DNA of 64,000 bases. It comes from JABJOR01 sp965603075. GTDB taxonomy: Bacteria > Pseudomonadota > Alphaproteobacteria > Rhodospirillales > Casp-alpha2. Of this stretch, positions 8,871-17,754 are shown one piece after another. Each line of letters opens with the position of its first letter. The stretch's first letter is position 1. The stretch lies in contig CBFDBO010000006.1 of the NCBI GenBank assembly GCA_965603075.1, forward strand, positions 62,001 through 126,000, given 5' to 3'. The notes under the pieces are model-generated. The model did not search any database, was not told the origin of the DNA, and saw only the letters and a list, made by a program, of their open reading frames with translations. The position numbers and the translations under genes were made by a program.

Positions 8871-10045
8871 CGATCAATCTCACCAAATACGATATCAATA
8901 GAGCCAATGTTGGCAACAACATCTGCCAGCATATGCCCTTTGGATAACATTTCCATTGCCTGCAAATGAACAAAGCCAGGAGCTCTAATCTTGCAGCGAT
9001 AGGGTTTGTTCGATCCATCAGAGATCAAATAAACAGCAAATTCACCCTTCGGGGCTTCAACCGCGGTATAGGTTTCACCCGCAGGAACATGGAAACCTTC
9101 ACTAAACAGTTTGAAGTGATGAATAAGGGATTCCATGGATTGTTTCATATTGTCACGCTTGGGGGGTGAAATTTTGTTATCTTCCACCTTAACGGGACCA
9201 CGTGGCATATCAGCTAAGCATTGTTTGATCATTTTAACGGATTCGCGCATCTCAGCGACGCGGATCAGGTAACGATCAAAGCAATCGCCTTTTTTGCCAA
9301 TGGGAATTTCGAAATCAAGTCTGTCATAAACATCATAAGGCTGAGATTTGCGAAGATCCCATGCGAAACCGCATGCGCGTAAATTAGGCCCCGTAAAGCC
9401 CCAGTCGAGAGCTTGCTCAGGTGTTACGACACCGATATCGGCCGTACGTTGCTTGAAAATACGGTTTCCGGTTAAAAGCGTTTCCATGTCATCAATATAA
9501 CCGGGGAAACGATCCGCCCACGTACCAATGTCATTGATCAGTTCGTCGGTGATATCAAAAGCGACACCCCCCGGACGGTAGTAAGCCATATGCATACGGG
9601 CACCACTGGCGCGCTCGCAGAATTCCATCAAATGTTCGCGCTCTTCAAAGCCCCATAACATTGGGGTCATGGCCCCCACATCGATGGCGTAAGAGGTTAC
9701 ATTCATAATGTGATTGAGAATACGGCCGATTTCAGAATACAGCACCCGAATGTATTGACCCCGTAAAGGTGGTTTGATCCCCAGAAGCTTTTCTACGCCG
9801 AGCACATAGGCGTGCTCTTGGCATTGTGGCGATGAATAATCGAGGCGATCAAAATACGGAACGGATTGAACGTAAATTTTGCTCTCAATAAGTTTTTCCG
9901 TACCACGATGTAATAAACCAATATGCGGATCCACACGGTCGATAACTTCGCCGTCCATTTCCAGAACCATACGAAGTACGCCATGGGCAGCTGGATGCTG
10001 AGGACCGAAGTTAATATTGAAGTTTTTAATCTCTTTACCGGACAT
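8867..10045 (-). CDS. nuoD: NADH-quinone oxidoreductase subunit D
   Basis: NuoD is the 49 kDa-type subunit derived from NiFe-hydrogenase large subunits; with NuoB it forms the quinone-reduction site. The 392-residue product opens with NINFGPQHPAAHGVLRM, which carries the conserved quinone-site histidine region, and ends GSIDIVFGEIDR, the typical C-terminus. NuoC is a separate gene here, unlike the fused NuoCD of enterobacteria. It overlaps nuoC by 1 base and nuoE by 4 bases. Confidence 0.98.
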   Translation of the reverse strand: MSGKEIKNFNINFGPQHPAAHGVLRMVLEMDGEVIDRVDPHIGLLHRGTEKLIESKIYVQSVPYFDRLDYSSPQCQEHAYVLGVEKLLGIKPPLRGQYIRVLYSEIGRILNHIMNVTSYAIDVGAMTPMLWGFEEREHLMEFCERASGARMHMAYYRPGGVAFDITDELINDIGTWADRFPGYIDDMETLLTGNRIFKQRTADIGVVTPEQALDWGFTGPNLRACGFAWDLRKSQPYDVYDRLDFEIPIGKKGDCFDRYLIRVAEMRESVKMIKQCLADMPRGPVKVEDNKISPPKRDNMKQSMESLIHHFKLFSEGFHVPAGETYTAVEAPKGEFAVYLISDGSNKPYRCKIRAPGFVHLQAMEMLSKGHMLADVVANIGSIDIVFGEIDR

Positions 10046-10671
10046 TAAGAAGCACCTCCGGTCTTGTTTTCTTCCTGCTCATGTGGGGGTTCTTCAATGC
10101 GATCTTGAACCCCTTCCCAAGGGCTGAGGAAATCAAAAGTGCGATATTCTTGGGTCATTTGAACCGGGCTATAAACAACACGTTTTAACTCGTCATTATA
10201 ATGAAGTTCAACATACCCAGAGAGAGGGAAATCTTTGCGTAGAGGATGCCCTTCAAAACCATAATCGCTGAGCAAACGTCGTAAATCGGGGTTTCCAGAG
10301 AAATAAACACCGTACATATCCCATGCTTCACGCTCAAACCAACCCGCTGTACTGAAAACGTCGACGACGGAAGGTACAGGTGTATCTTCATCAGTACGGA
10401 CTTTGACACGGACGCGGGCGTTATGGGTCATGCTCAGCAGGTGATAAACCACATCAAAGCGTAATTCGCGTTCTGGATAATCAACGCCACAAATATCAAC
10501 TAATTGTTTGAAGTGACAATTGGCATCGTCACGCAAGAATGTCAGCGTTTTAACGATAGAATCACCTTTGGCATGAACAATCAGTTCACCACCGAGCACT
10601 TCGGTCGATGTAATACCGTTTGGCAGCGATATTGAGATTATTTCACCCAGTTCTTTAAGCGCAGATTCCAT
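10045..10671 (-). CDS. nuoC: NADH-quinone oxidoreductase subunit C
   Basis: NuoC is the 30 kDa-type structural subunit of the complex I connecting module. The 208-residue product contains the family signature ERELRFDVVYHLLS and the EREAWDMYGVYFSGNPDLRR segment followed by GHPLRKDFPLSGYVE. The start has only a distant purine stretch (GAGGG, 11-12 bases upstream). The gene is preceded by an array of three short hairpins that also covers the nuoB stop codon, which may influence how much nuoC and downstream message is made. Confidence 0.96.
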   Translation of the reverse strand: MESALKELGEIISISLPNGITSTEVLGGELIVHAKGDSIVKTLTFLRDDANCHFKQLVDICGVDYPERELRFDVVYHLLSMTHNARVRVKVRTDEDTPVPSVVDVFSTAGWFEREAWDMYGVYFSGNPDLRRLLSDYGFEGHPLRKDFPLSGYVELHYNDELKRVVYSPVQMTQEYRTFDFLSPWEGVQDRIEEPPHEQEENKTGGAS

Positions 10672-10706
10672 TTGAATGCGGACCCTCTACTCTACTTACT
10701 TTATTT

Positions 10707-10783
10707 CATTAACGCCAAAGCGTTAGATTTTTTTCATTAACGCCAAAGCGTTGCTTTTTTTATAGCATTAACGCCAAAGCGTT
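10707..10783 (-). repeat. Three-copy hairpin repeat between nuoB and nuoC
   Basis: An identical 18-base unit, CATTAACGCCAAAGCGTT on the plus strand, occurs at 10707-10724, 10735-10752 and 10766-10783, spaced 28 and 31 bases apart with T-rich linkers. Each unit contains AACGC-CAAA-GCGTT, a perfect 5-bp hairpin with a 4-base loop. In the transcribed (minus) direction the first copy encodes the last residues and TAA stop of nuoB; the other two are non-coding repeats of that gene end. Because the shifts are 31 and 59 bases, the three TAA codons fall in all three frames. Confidence 0.9.
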
Positions 10784-11319
10784 CCTGTGCGATTAATCTT
10801 TTTCTGTAGCTGCAGAATACCATAAACCAGCGCCTCAGCCGTTGGGGGGCAGCCCGGAATGTAGACATCTACGGGAACAATACGATCACAACCGCGAACC
10901 ACAGAATAAGAATAGTGATAATAACCACCGCCATTAGCGCAAGAGCCCATGGAGATCACATAACGTGGCTCTGACATCTGGTCATAAACTTTACGGAATG
11001 CTGGGGCCATTTTATTGGTCAGCGTTCCCGCCACAATAATAACGTCTGATTGACGCGGGCTGGGACGTGGCACAACGCCAAAGCGATCCAAATCATAGCG
11101 TGGCATATACGCGTGGATCATTTCCACGGCGCAACACGCAAGACCGAAGGTCATAGGCCACAAAGAGCCTGTACGGGCCCAGTTCACCAATTTATCAAGA
11201 TTTGCAACGACAAAGCCTTGATCATTAAGCTCACCCGTAACACCGCGCAGAATTTCATCCTGCAGCGCGCCTTGTGGGATAGGTGTACCACCAGAGATCA
11301 TATTGTTCTCTACTCCCAT
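10768..11319 (-). CDS. nuoB: NADH-quinone oxidoreductase subunit B
   Basis: NuoB (PSST-type) holds the terminal cluster N2 that reduces quinone. The core shows the adjacent cysteines in GLACCAVEMIHAY, then GSCANGGGYYHYSY and PGCPPTAEALVYGILQLQ, all expected ligands and contacts. I chose the ATG giving MGVENNMISGG, which overlaps the nuoA stop; a second ATG at 11301 with GGGAG upstream is equally plausible. A still longer frame to 11391 would lie deep inside nuoA and is unlikely. The C-terminus (RTGTLWR) is encoded within the first unit of the hairpin repeat. Confidence 0.96.
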   Translation of the reverse strand: MGVENNMISGGTPIPQGALQDEILRGVTGELNDQGFVVANLDKLVNWARTGSLWPMTFGLACCAVEMIHAYMPRYDLDRFGVVPRPSPRQSDVIIVAGTLTNKMAPAFRKVYDQMSEPRYVISMGSCANGGGYYHYSYSVVRGCDRIVPVDVYIPGCPPTAEALVYGILQLQKKINRTGTLWR

Positions 11320-11675
11320 TCCAGAGCCCCTTTTTTCCATTCGTAGATAAATCCAATGGTTAGAATAAACAAGAATACCATCATTGACCAAAATCCAAAC
11401 ATCCCGATGCTACCGAGCGAAATGGCCCAAGGGAAAAGGAAGGCAACTTCAAGATCAAAAATGATGAAAAGAATAGCGACCAGATAAAACCGCACATCAA
11501 ATTTATTACGCGCATCAACGAAGGCATCAAAGCCACATTCGTAAGCGGAGGTCTTCTCAGCATCAGGGTGCTGAGGTACAACGATGTATGACGCGGCAAC
11601 AGCGCCGCCAGCAACAACAATAGCAATAGCAAGGAAGATAAGGATGGGCAGGTATTCTATTAACAAATCGTCCAC
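11310..11675 (-). CDS. nuoA: NADH-quinone oxidoreductase subunit A
   Basis: NuoA is a three-helix membrane subunit of complex I next to NuoJ, K and H. The sequence has the conserved KTSAYECGFDAFVDARNKFDVRFYLVAILFI block and an acidic FDLEVAFLFPW helix. I start it at GTG (11673-11675), because a perfect GGAGG lies 9 bases before this GTG, whereas it directly abuts the ATG three codons upstream (11684). The gene begins only about 28-37 bases after tRNA-Asp on the same strand, so the operon message may be processed from a tRNA-containing transcript. Confidence 0.93.
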   Translation of the reverse strand: MDDLLIEYLPILIFLAIAIVVAGGAVAASYIVVPQHPDAEKTSAYECGFDAFVDARNKFDVRFYLVAILFIIFDLEVAFLFPWAISLGSIGMFGFWSMMVFLFILTIGFIYEWKKGALEWE

Positions 11676-11712
11676 TGCGTGCATCCTCCATTAAGGGTTT
11701 AGACGGTGCGGA

Positions 11713-11789
<77 letters not shown>

Positions 11790-11898
11790 ATCTCGCATCG
11801 TCTTGTACCAAACTTTGAAGCGATGGTTTAGACTACCGTTCGCTTAAGTCAAGCACTGTATACTTTAATAATTTCAATCTTCTGTCTCAGTATTCAGC

Positions 11899-11919
11899 TT
11901 CAGTATTATATACACTGAA
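11899..11919. promoter_or_regulatory. Inverted repeat with TATAAT core upstream of tRNA-Asp/nuo
   Basis: TTCAGT and ACTGAA form a perfect 6-bp inverted repeat separated by 9 bases whose minus strand reads TATAAT. It lies about 110 bases upstream of tRNA-Asp, between the two tRNA genes. I read it as a possible promoter -10 element inside an operator-like repeat. No convincing -35 hexamer accompanies it, so this is tentative. Confidence 0.3.
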
Positions 11920-11996
11920 CTGTACCTATGGACCACCAAATAATGGTTTTTAGGTTGAGATTTTCCAGAATATTTTCATGAAAACCTTAAAGTAAA

Positions 11997-12072
11997 TGGT
12001 GGGCGATGAGAGACTCGAACTCCCGACATTCTCGGTGTAAACGAGACGCTCTACCAACTGAGCTAATCGCCC
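11997..12072 (-). tRNA. tRNA-Val (anticodon TAC)
   Basis: The reverse complement folds as a 76-base tRNA with acceptor GGGCGAT/ATCGCCC, D arm GCTCAGTTGGTAGAGC, anticodon stem TCTCG/CGAGA around loop TTTACAC (anticodon TAC), T arm GGGAG/CTCTC with loop TTCGAGT, discriminator A and encoded CCA. It lies between hup and tRNA-Asp on the same strand. Confidence 0.95.
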
Positions 12073-12238
12073 CCCTTGTGGACGGCGACAATCTGATGCA
12101 AACAACCCTGTTTGACAAGCCCTGAATTTAAAAAAAATGGTATAAAGTGAATTTTTTTATTTATTCAAAAACAACAGAGTGTTTCAAAGGTCAATGAACG
12201 CTTTGTTATTTAGAAAATTGTGCTTAAACAAATGAAAA

Positions 12239-12263
12239 CGGCCGTCGGAAAAACCGACGGCCG
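12239..12263 (-). terminator. Rho-independent terminator of hup
   Basis: A perfect 10-bp stem (CGGCCGTCGG / CCGACGGCCG) with a 5-base loop stands 26 bases after the hup stop. In the minus direction it is followed by TTTTCATTTG. The stem is very strong although the T run is short. Confidence 0.8.
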
Positions 12264-12289
12264 CATCATCATTCAGAAATTTTACTGAA

Positions 12290-12562
12290 TTAATTAACAG
12301 CTTCTTTTAAAGCTTTACCAGCTTTGAATTTAGGCTGATTAGAAGCTTTAATTTGAATTGTTTCGCCTGTGCGAGGATTCCGACCAGTTGTTGCTTTACG
12401 TGCGGCAACACTGAATGTTCCAAATCCAACAAGGCGGACTTCAGATCCGCCCTTAAGCGAACCAGTGATAGAATCGAGTACGGCGTCTACAGCCTTTGCA
12501 GCATCAGTTTTTGACAAACCGGAATTATCGGCAACGGCAGCGACTAGGTCATTCTTGTTCAA
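12290..12562 (-). CDS. hup: DNA-binding protein HU
   Basis: HU is a small dimeric nucleoid protein that bends and compacts DNA. The 90-residue product matches the family along its whole length: MNKNDLVAAVADNSGLSKTD, the GFGTFSVAARKATTGRNPRTG segment whose beta arm contacts DNA, and the PKFKAGKALKEAVN end. The start codon is TTG; an AGAGGG site lies about 9 bases upstream and no in-frame ATG fits. It follows lon, as in many alphaproteobacteria, but has its own promoter and terminator. Confidence 0.97.
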   Translation of the reverse strand: MNKNDLVAAVADNSGLSKTDAAKAVDAVLDSITGSLKGGSEVRLVGFGTFSVAARKATTGRNPRTGETIQIKASNQPKFKAGKALKEAVN

Positions 12563-12594
12563 TGGATTATTCCCTCTGATTGAGAAATTGAGTT

Positions 12595-12624
12595 AAAAAA
12601 AACTGGAACGATTATTCTTTCCAG
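12595..12624 (-). promoter_or_regulatory. Hairpin plus U-run in the hup leader (attenuator-shaped)
   Basis: In the minus direction CTGGAA and TTCCAG form a 6-bp stem with a 10-base loop, directly followed by eight T residues. It begins only a few bases after the transcription start predicted from the upstream promoter. The shape is that of an intrinsic terminator placed before hup; the stem is short, so it may act weakly or serve as a 5' stabiliser instead. Confidence 0.45.
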
Positions 12625-12633
12625 AACCAACAA

Positions 12634-12663
12634 ATTGTACGTTCGTGATGATTAAAAGGTCAA
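12634..12663 (-). promoter_or_regulatory. Predicted sigma70 promoter of hup
   Basis: On the minus strand TTGACC (12658-12663) is followed after 18 bases by TACAAT (12634-12639), a close match to the vegetative consensus, about 70 bases before the hup start codon. Confidence 0.6.
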
Positions 12664-12734
12664 CGGAAGAACGCAAAAAACTGTAATTATTCGCAGAATT
12701 CGGGGGTTTCATGGGGTTTGGAGTAGAAAAAGGA

Positions 12735-12776
12735 TAAAAAAACACCCTGCAGAGATCATTTGCAGGGTGTTTTTTT
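12735..12776. terminator. Rho-independent terminator after lon (bidirectional shape)
   Basis: A perfect 10-bp stem (ACACCCTGCA / TGCAGGGTGT) with a 9-base loop is flanked by a run of A on one side and T on the other, so it can act on either strand. It lies about 65 bases after the lon stop and separates lon from the hup promoter. Confidence 0.85.
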
Positions 12777-12835
12777 GAGTTTTCTAAAGAATCGCTCTAA
12801 GTGATTCGGACACTCATGAACTAAATAATAATCTT

Positions 12836-15253
12836 TTAATGACGTAAAATGCCGTTATCAGAATCATCACTGTCAGATGCTGTCGCGACAATTTCCGAAT
12901 CATCTTGACTATCTTCGTCCCATTCAATTGATGTTAGAGGGTTTACGAGGGCTTCTTTTAAGACCTCATCTACATCGCTAACAGGAATGATCTTAATATT
13001 ATCTTTGACGTTATCGGGAATATCAGCCAAATCTTTTTCATTATCAGCCGGTATCAATACTGTTTTAATGCCACCACGAAGGGCCGCCAGTAATTTTTCC
13101 TTTAGTCCGCCAATAGGTAAGATTCGTCCACGCAAGGTTATCTCACCTGTCATTGCCACCGTTTTATTAACGGGATTTCCCGTTAAGACAGAAACAATTG
13201 ACGTAACCATACCAACACCAGCAGAAGGACCATCTTTAGGTGTAGCCCCTTCCGGTACATGGACGTGGATGTCTTTTTTCTCAAACAATGTGGGGATGAT
13301 TCCAAATTCCGGGGCCCGTGAGTGCACAAATGAACGCGCAGCCTGAATAGATTCGGTCATAACCTCACCCAATTTACCCGTAATGGTCATACGACCTTTG
13401 CCCGGCAACATAACAGCTTCAATAGAGAGTAGTTCTCCCCCTACTTCAGTCCACGCAAGACCCGTTGTTACACCAACCATGCTGTGTTCTTCAATCTCAC
13501 CGAATCGGTACTTACGAATGCCAGAATACTTTTCCAAATTTTCTGGGGTGACTTTGATCGTTTTTTCATTATCCATCAAAATCTCTTTGATGGCTTTACG
13601 GGTCAGGTTCGCCAATTCACGTTCTAGATTACGGACACCAGATTCGCGTGTGTAATACCGGATGATATCACGAATGGCATCATCGGTTATGGACCACTCG
13701 CCTTCTTTTAGACCATGGGCTTCAATTTGCTTGGTCATTAAGTGACGTTTGGCGATTTCGATTTTTTCGTCTTCTGTGTAACCAGCAATACGAATAATTT
13801 CCATACGGTCCAATAAAGGTCCCGGAATGTTTAAGCTATTGGATGTGGTGACGAACATGACATCAGAAAGATCATAATCCACTTCAAGGTAATGATCATT
13901 GAAGCTGGCGTTTTGTTCAGGATCAAGGACCTCTAACAATGCAGAGGACGGATCACCGCGCCAATCGTTGCCCATTTTATCGACTTCATCGAGCAGGAAT
14001 AAAGGGTTAGATGACTTGGCTTTTTTCATACCCTGAATAACTTTACCGGGCATAGAACCAATATAAGTTCTGCGGTGTCCTCGAATTTCAGACTCATCAC
14101 GCACACCACCCAATGACATCCGAACAAATTGACGCCCTGTTGCCCTCGCAATGGATTTGCCGAGGGAGGTTTTACCAACACCGGGAGGGCCAACGAGACA
14201 CAAAATGGGTCCTTTGAGCTTACGGGTACGTTGTTGTACGGCTAAATATTCAAGGATTCGTTCTTTGACCTTCTCCAGACCATAATGATCGGCATCCAAA
14301 ATTGCCTGTGCTTCTTTGATACTTTTCGATCCGCGACTGCGTTTTTTCCAGGGGATAGCGAGCATCCAGTCCAGATAATTCCGCACAACCGTGGCTTCTG
14401 CTGACATAGGGCTCATGTTCTTGAGCTTTTTCAGTTCAGCAAGAGCTTTTTCACGGGCTTCCTTGGTAAATTTGGTTTTGGCGATTTTTTCTTCTAGTTC
14501 AGAGTTCTCGTCTTTGCCATCTTCGGTTTCACCCAGTTCTTTCTGAATAGCTTTAAGCTGTTCGTTCAAATAGTACTCACGCTGGGTTTTCTCCATTTGG
14601 CGCTTAACGCGATTGCGGATTTTCTTTTCAACCTGCAAAACCCCAATTTCGGATTCCATAAAGCCATAAACCCGTTCCAACCGTTCGTTGATGGTTCCCG
14701 ATTCTAAAAGTTCCTGTTTTTCAGAAATTTTTAGGGCCAAATGAGAAGCAATCGTATCGGCTAGCTTGCTAGGATCTTCAATTTGGTTAATAGAAACGAG
14801 GGCTTCCGGCGGTGTTTTTTTATTCAATTTGATATATTGTTCAAACTGACTAACGACAGAACGAGACAATGCCTCAAGTTCCTGAGTGTCGGCACCGTCA
14901 TCTTCGATGATCAATGCCTCAGCTTGGAAGAACTCAGGATTGTCGTGATATCGCACAATCTTTGCACGCTGGGTTCCTTCGACGAGAACTTTTACCGTTC
15001 CATCAGGTAATTTCAACAACTGTAGAACCGTGGAAATGGTCCCTACTTCATAGATTTCATCCGAATTAGGGTCGTCTTGCGTGGCGTTGCGCTGAGCAAC
15101 CAAAAGAATTTGTTTATCTTCTTTCATGACATCTTCAAGCGCACGGACAGATTTATCGCGGCCGACAAAAAGCGGCACGATCATGTGCGGAAAGACAACA
15201 ATGTCACGAAGCGGAAGGACGGGGTATAGCGTTGGGGACGCAATCGACTGCAT
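12836..15253 (-). CDS. lon: ATP-dependent protease Lon
   Basis: Lon is the cytoplasmic AAA+ serine protease that degrades misfolded and regulatory proteins. The 805-residue product has an N-terminal substrate domain (YPVLPLRDIVVFPHMIVPLF), an ATPase domain with Walker A GPPGVGKTSLGKS near residue 360 and Walker B FLLDEVDKM, and a C-terminal protease domain with the catalytic Ser in PKDGPSAGVGM. It ends in an acidic Asp/Ser-rich tail of about 25 residues after SIEWDEDSQDD, beyond the conserved fold. A possible promoter (TTGAGC, 18 bases, TAGAAT) lies upstream on the minus strand. Confidence 0.98.
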   Translation of the reverse strand: MQSIASPTLYPVLPLRDIVVFPHMIVPLFVGRDKSVRALEDVMKEDKQILLVAQRNATQDDPNSDEIYEVGTISTVLQLLKLPDGTVKVLVEGTQRAKIVRYHDNPEFFQAEALIIEDDGADTQELEALSRSVVSQFEQYIKLNKKTPPEALVSINQIEDPSKLADTIASHLALKISEKQELLESGTINERLERVYGFMESEIGVLQVEKKIRNRVKRQMEKTQREYYLNEQLKAIQKELGETEDGKDENSELEEKIAKTKFTKEAREKALAELKKLKNMSPMSAEATVVRNYLDWMLAIPWKKRSRGSKSIKEAQAILDADHYGLEKVKERILEYLAVQQRTRKLKGPILCLVGPPGVGKTSLGKSIARATGRQFVRMSLGGVRDESEIRGHRRTYIGSMPGKVIQGMKKAKSSNPLFLLDEVDKMGNDWRGDPSSALLEVLDPEQNASFNDHYLEVDYDLSDVMFVTTSNSLNIPGPLLDRMEIIRIAGYTEDEKIEIAKRHLMTKQIEAHGLKEGEWSITDDAIRDIIRYYTRESGVRNLERELANLTRKAIKEILMDNEKTIKVTPENLEKYSGIRKYRFGEIEEHSMVGVTTGLAWTEVGGELLSIEAVMLPGKGRMTITGKLGEVMTESIQAARSFVHSRAPEFGIIPTLFEKKDIHVHVPEGATPKDGPSAGVGMVTSIVSVLTGNPVNKTVAMTGEITLRGRILPIGGLKEKLLAALRGGIKTVLIPADNEKDLADIPDNVKDNIKIIPVSDVDEVLKEALVNPLTSIEWDEDSQDDSEIVATASDSDDSDNGILRH

Positions 15254-15557
15254 ATTAATCTCTTTTTTTGATGTTGATGACTGATTCTAGGCGAATAAAC
15301 CTTAAATGCTCAATAAAGCTGCGAATTAAGACTGATTACAGCTTAACTTAACATAAAAGTGGTTCGATTTGTCGGCGAATACAAGTGCTAAAGCGGTAAA
15401 ATAGTGCAAAAAGCAACATTTAGCTCTTAAAACGTGAATTTTTCACGATAAAGAACTTAAACGTAACGAGTGCATCGCCTGTGTTTAGAGCAAGAATATT
15501 GGTTTAGTACGAGTATATTGGTTTTCTAAGAGCGTGAACGCATTGATTGAGAGCAGC
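15254..15557. other. Intergenic region lon-clpX with 19-base tandem repeat
   Basis: I see no gene in these 304 bases. They hold two adjacent 19-base units at 15483-15501 and 15502-15520 (GTTTAG...TATTG, 15 of 19 identical), a small hairpin CGTGAA/TTCACG at 15433-15447, and the presumed lon promoter near 15285-15315. The clpX stop codon itself lies in an inverted repeat (AGCAGC/GCTGCT, 15549-15566). Confidence 0.6.
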
Positions 15558-16823
15558 TTAAGCGCTGCTTTCAACATCGTCTCTGCGTTCAGAATAGATA
15601 AACAGTGGTTTTGCATTGTCTTCAGCAACTTCTTTGTTGATGACAACTTCTTCCACATTTTCCATGCTGGGCAAATCGTACATTGAATCCAATAGAATAT
15701 TTTCCATTATGGACCTTAGACCACGAGCACCTGTTTTACGCTCAACGGCTTTTTCTGAAATCTTATCGAGTGCGCCTTCTGTAAAGGTCAGGTTCACATC
15801 TTCCATTTCAAACAGGCGTTGGTACTGTTTAACCAAAGCGTTTTTAGGCTGGGTTAGAATCTGGATTAACGCATCTTTGTCTAGGTTTGTTAGGGTTGCC
15901 AGGACAGGCATACGACCAACAAATTCTGGGATAAGACCAAATTTTAATAAATCTTCTGGTTCGATCTCGGTTAAGACTTCACCTGTTTGGCGTTCATCAG
16001 GGGATCGCACATCAGCACCAAAGCCAATGCCCTTACCTTTACCGCGTTCAGAAATAATTTTCTCTAAGCCTGCAAAAGCACCGCCACAGATAAACAATAT
16101 GTTCGTTGTATCAACCTGTAGGAATTCTTGCTGTGGATGTTTACGACCACCTTGGGGGGGGACGCTGGCAACCGTGCCTTCCATAATTTTCAAAAGAGCT
16201 TGCTGTACGCCCTCACCGGATACATCGCGTGTAATAGAGGGGTTATCAGATTTACGAGAAACTTTGTCTACTTCATCGATATAAACAATACCGCGCTGAG
16301 CGCGTTCGACGTTATAATCTGCAGACTGCAATAGCTTTAGAATAATATTTTCTACATCTTCACCCACATAACCAGCTTCGGTCAGCGTGGTGGCATCAGC
16401 CATCGTGAAAGGAACATCCAAAATACGAGCAAGAGTTTGCGCGAGCAGCGTTTTACCACAACCGGTTGGACCGATAAGCAAAATGTTAGATTTCGACAGT
16501 TCAACATCAGAGGCGTTCTGGCTGTGATTAAGACGTTTATAGTGATTGTGTACAGCCACAGAGAGCACCTTTTTGGCATGGTCCTGCCCAATGACATAGT
16601 CATTCAAAACGGTGCTGATATCTTGTGGTGTTGGAATGCCGTCGCCCGTAGTAACAAGCGAAGTTTTATGTTCTTCACGGATAATATCCATGCATAATTC
16701 AACACATTCATCACAGATGAATACTGTAGGACCAGCAATTAACTTACGGACTTCATGCTGAGACTTTCCGCAGAAAGAGCAGTATAAAGTGTTTTTTGTG
16801 TCGCTACCGCTGGTCTTACTCAT
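15558..16823 (-). CDS. clpX: ATP-dependent Clp protease ATP-binding subunit ClpX
   Basis: ClpX is the AAA+ unfoldase that feeds substrates to ClpP. The 421-residue product starts with the four-cysteine zinc domain (YCSFCGKSQHE and ICDECVELC), then the Walker A segment GPTGCGKTLLAQTLAR near residue 120, Walker B YIDEVDKVSRK, and the RKTGARGLRSIMEN sensor-2 region. The chosen ATG has GGAG about 7 bases upstream; a preceding in-frame ATG adds only MFGEP and has no ribosome site. It follows clpP after 205 bases. Confidence 0.98.
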   Translation of the reverse strand: MSKTSGSDTKNTLYCSFCGKSQHEVRKLIAGPTVFICDECVELCMDIIREEHKTSLVTTGDGIPTPQDISTVLNDYVIGQDHAKKVLSVAVHNHYKRLNHSQNASDVELSKSNILLIGPTGCGKTLLAQTLARILDVPFTMADATTLTEAGYVGEDVENIILKLLQSADYNVERAQRGIVYIDEVDKVSRKSDNPSITRDVSGEGVQQALLKIMEGTVASVPPQGGRKHPQQEFLQVDTTNILFICGGAFAGLEKIISERGKGKGIGFGADVRSPDERQTGEVLTEIEPEDLLKFGLIPEFVGRMPVLATLTNLDKDALIQILTQPKNALVKQYQRLFEMEDVNLTFTEGALDKISEKAVERKTGARGLRSIMENILLDSMYDLPSMENVEEVVINKEVAEDNAKPLFIYSERRDDVESSA

Positions 16824-17028
16824 GGGTTCTCCAAACATTTCACGCTGTTAATAATCATTAATTTATTCAAGCGCTATTTTCATTTTATAATAACCGCTGC
16901 CAGTATGCTCGGACAAACATATAATGCATGTTTATCAAAACGGCATATTAGCCACAGGTTAACTAATGAGCATATAAGCTCATATCACCGAATGAGCAAT
17001 ACATGTAAAAAATCAATAGGAGGTTAAT

Positions 17029-17685
17029 TTAGTCTGATTTAGTATCAGAAGAATCATCGTCGTCATTTTCGCTTTCAGGACGACGGGTGACAACTTCATC
17101 AACCAAGCCGAAATCTTTTGACTCTTCTGGGCTCATGAACTTATCACGTTCTAAAGCGTCAGCAATGACATCAAAATCCTGCCCTGTGTGTGTGACATAG
17201 ATGTTATTTAAGCGTTCGCGTAAAGAAAGGATCTCCTTAGCATGGATTTCAATATCCGATGCTTGACCTTGGAAGCCACCGGATGGTTGGTGAACCATGA
17301 TACGGGCATTTGGTAAGGCATAGCGTTTACCGGGCGCACCAGCACACAATAACAATGACCCCATGCTGGCTGCTTGACCAATACACACGGTGGAAACATC
17401 TGGGCGGATATATGACATGGTATCATAAATCGCCAAACCAGACGTCACAACCCCACCGGGTGAGTTGATGTAGATAGAAATATCTTTATTGGGGTTTTCA
17501 GATTCGAGAAAAAGAAGCTGCGCGCAAATCAAACTGGACATATGATCTTCGACCACACCGGTTAGAAAAATAATGCGCTCTTTAAGCAACCTTGAATAAA
17601 TATCATAGGCGCGCTCACCTCGGTTGGTGGTTTCTACCACCATGGGAACCAAAGTGTTCATGTAAGTATCGACGGGATCTCTCAT
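17029..17685 (-). CDS. clpP: ATP-dependent Clp protease proteolytic subunit
   Basis: ClpP is the tetradecameric serine peptidase that works with ClpX. The 218-residue product shows the catalytic Ser in GQAASMGSLLL, the His in MVHQPSGGFQGQA and an Asp in the DKFMSPEE region, plus the early ERIIFLTG segment. A short acidic tail (PESENDDDDSSDTKSD) extends past the conserved domain. It lies between tig and clpX; the 205 bases before clpX have small inverted repeats but no strong terminator. Confidence 0.98.
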   Translation of the reverse strand: MRDPVDTYMNTLVPMVVETTNRGERAYDIYSRLLKERIIFLTGVVEDHMSSLICAQLLFLESENPNKDISIYINSPGGVVTSGLAIYDTMSYIRPDVSTVCIGQAASMGSLLLCAGAPGKRYALPNARIMVHQPSGGFQGQASDIEIHAKEILSLRERLNNIYVTHTGQDFDVIADALERDKFMSPEESKDFGLVDEVVTRRPESENDDDDSSDTKSD

Positions 17686-17754
17686 GATTGTAACCTATAC
17701 TATTATTTCAGATAACGCTTATATATGCCTGAAGCGCTGTTCTTTAAACCTTAC

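Noticed and set aside
10707..10783. CRISPR-like array between nuoB and nuoC
   Set aside because: Units are 18 bases and linkers only 10-13 bases, the first unit is coding, and no cas gene is near.
15616..16284. A 222-codon open frame antisense to clpX
   Set aside because: Shadow of the AAA+ domain with Ser/Arg-rich product; clpX is certain.
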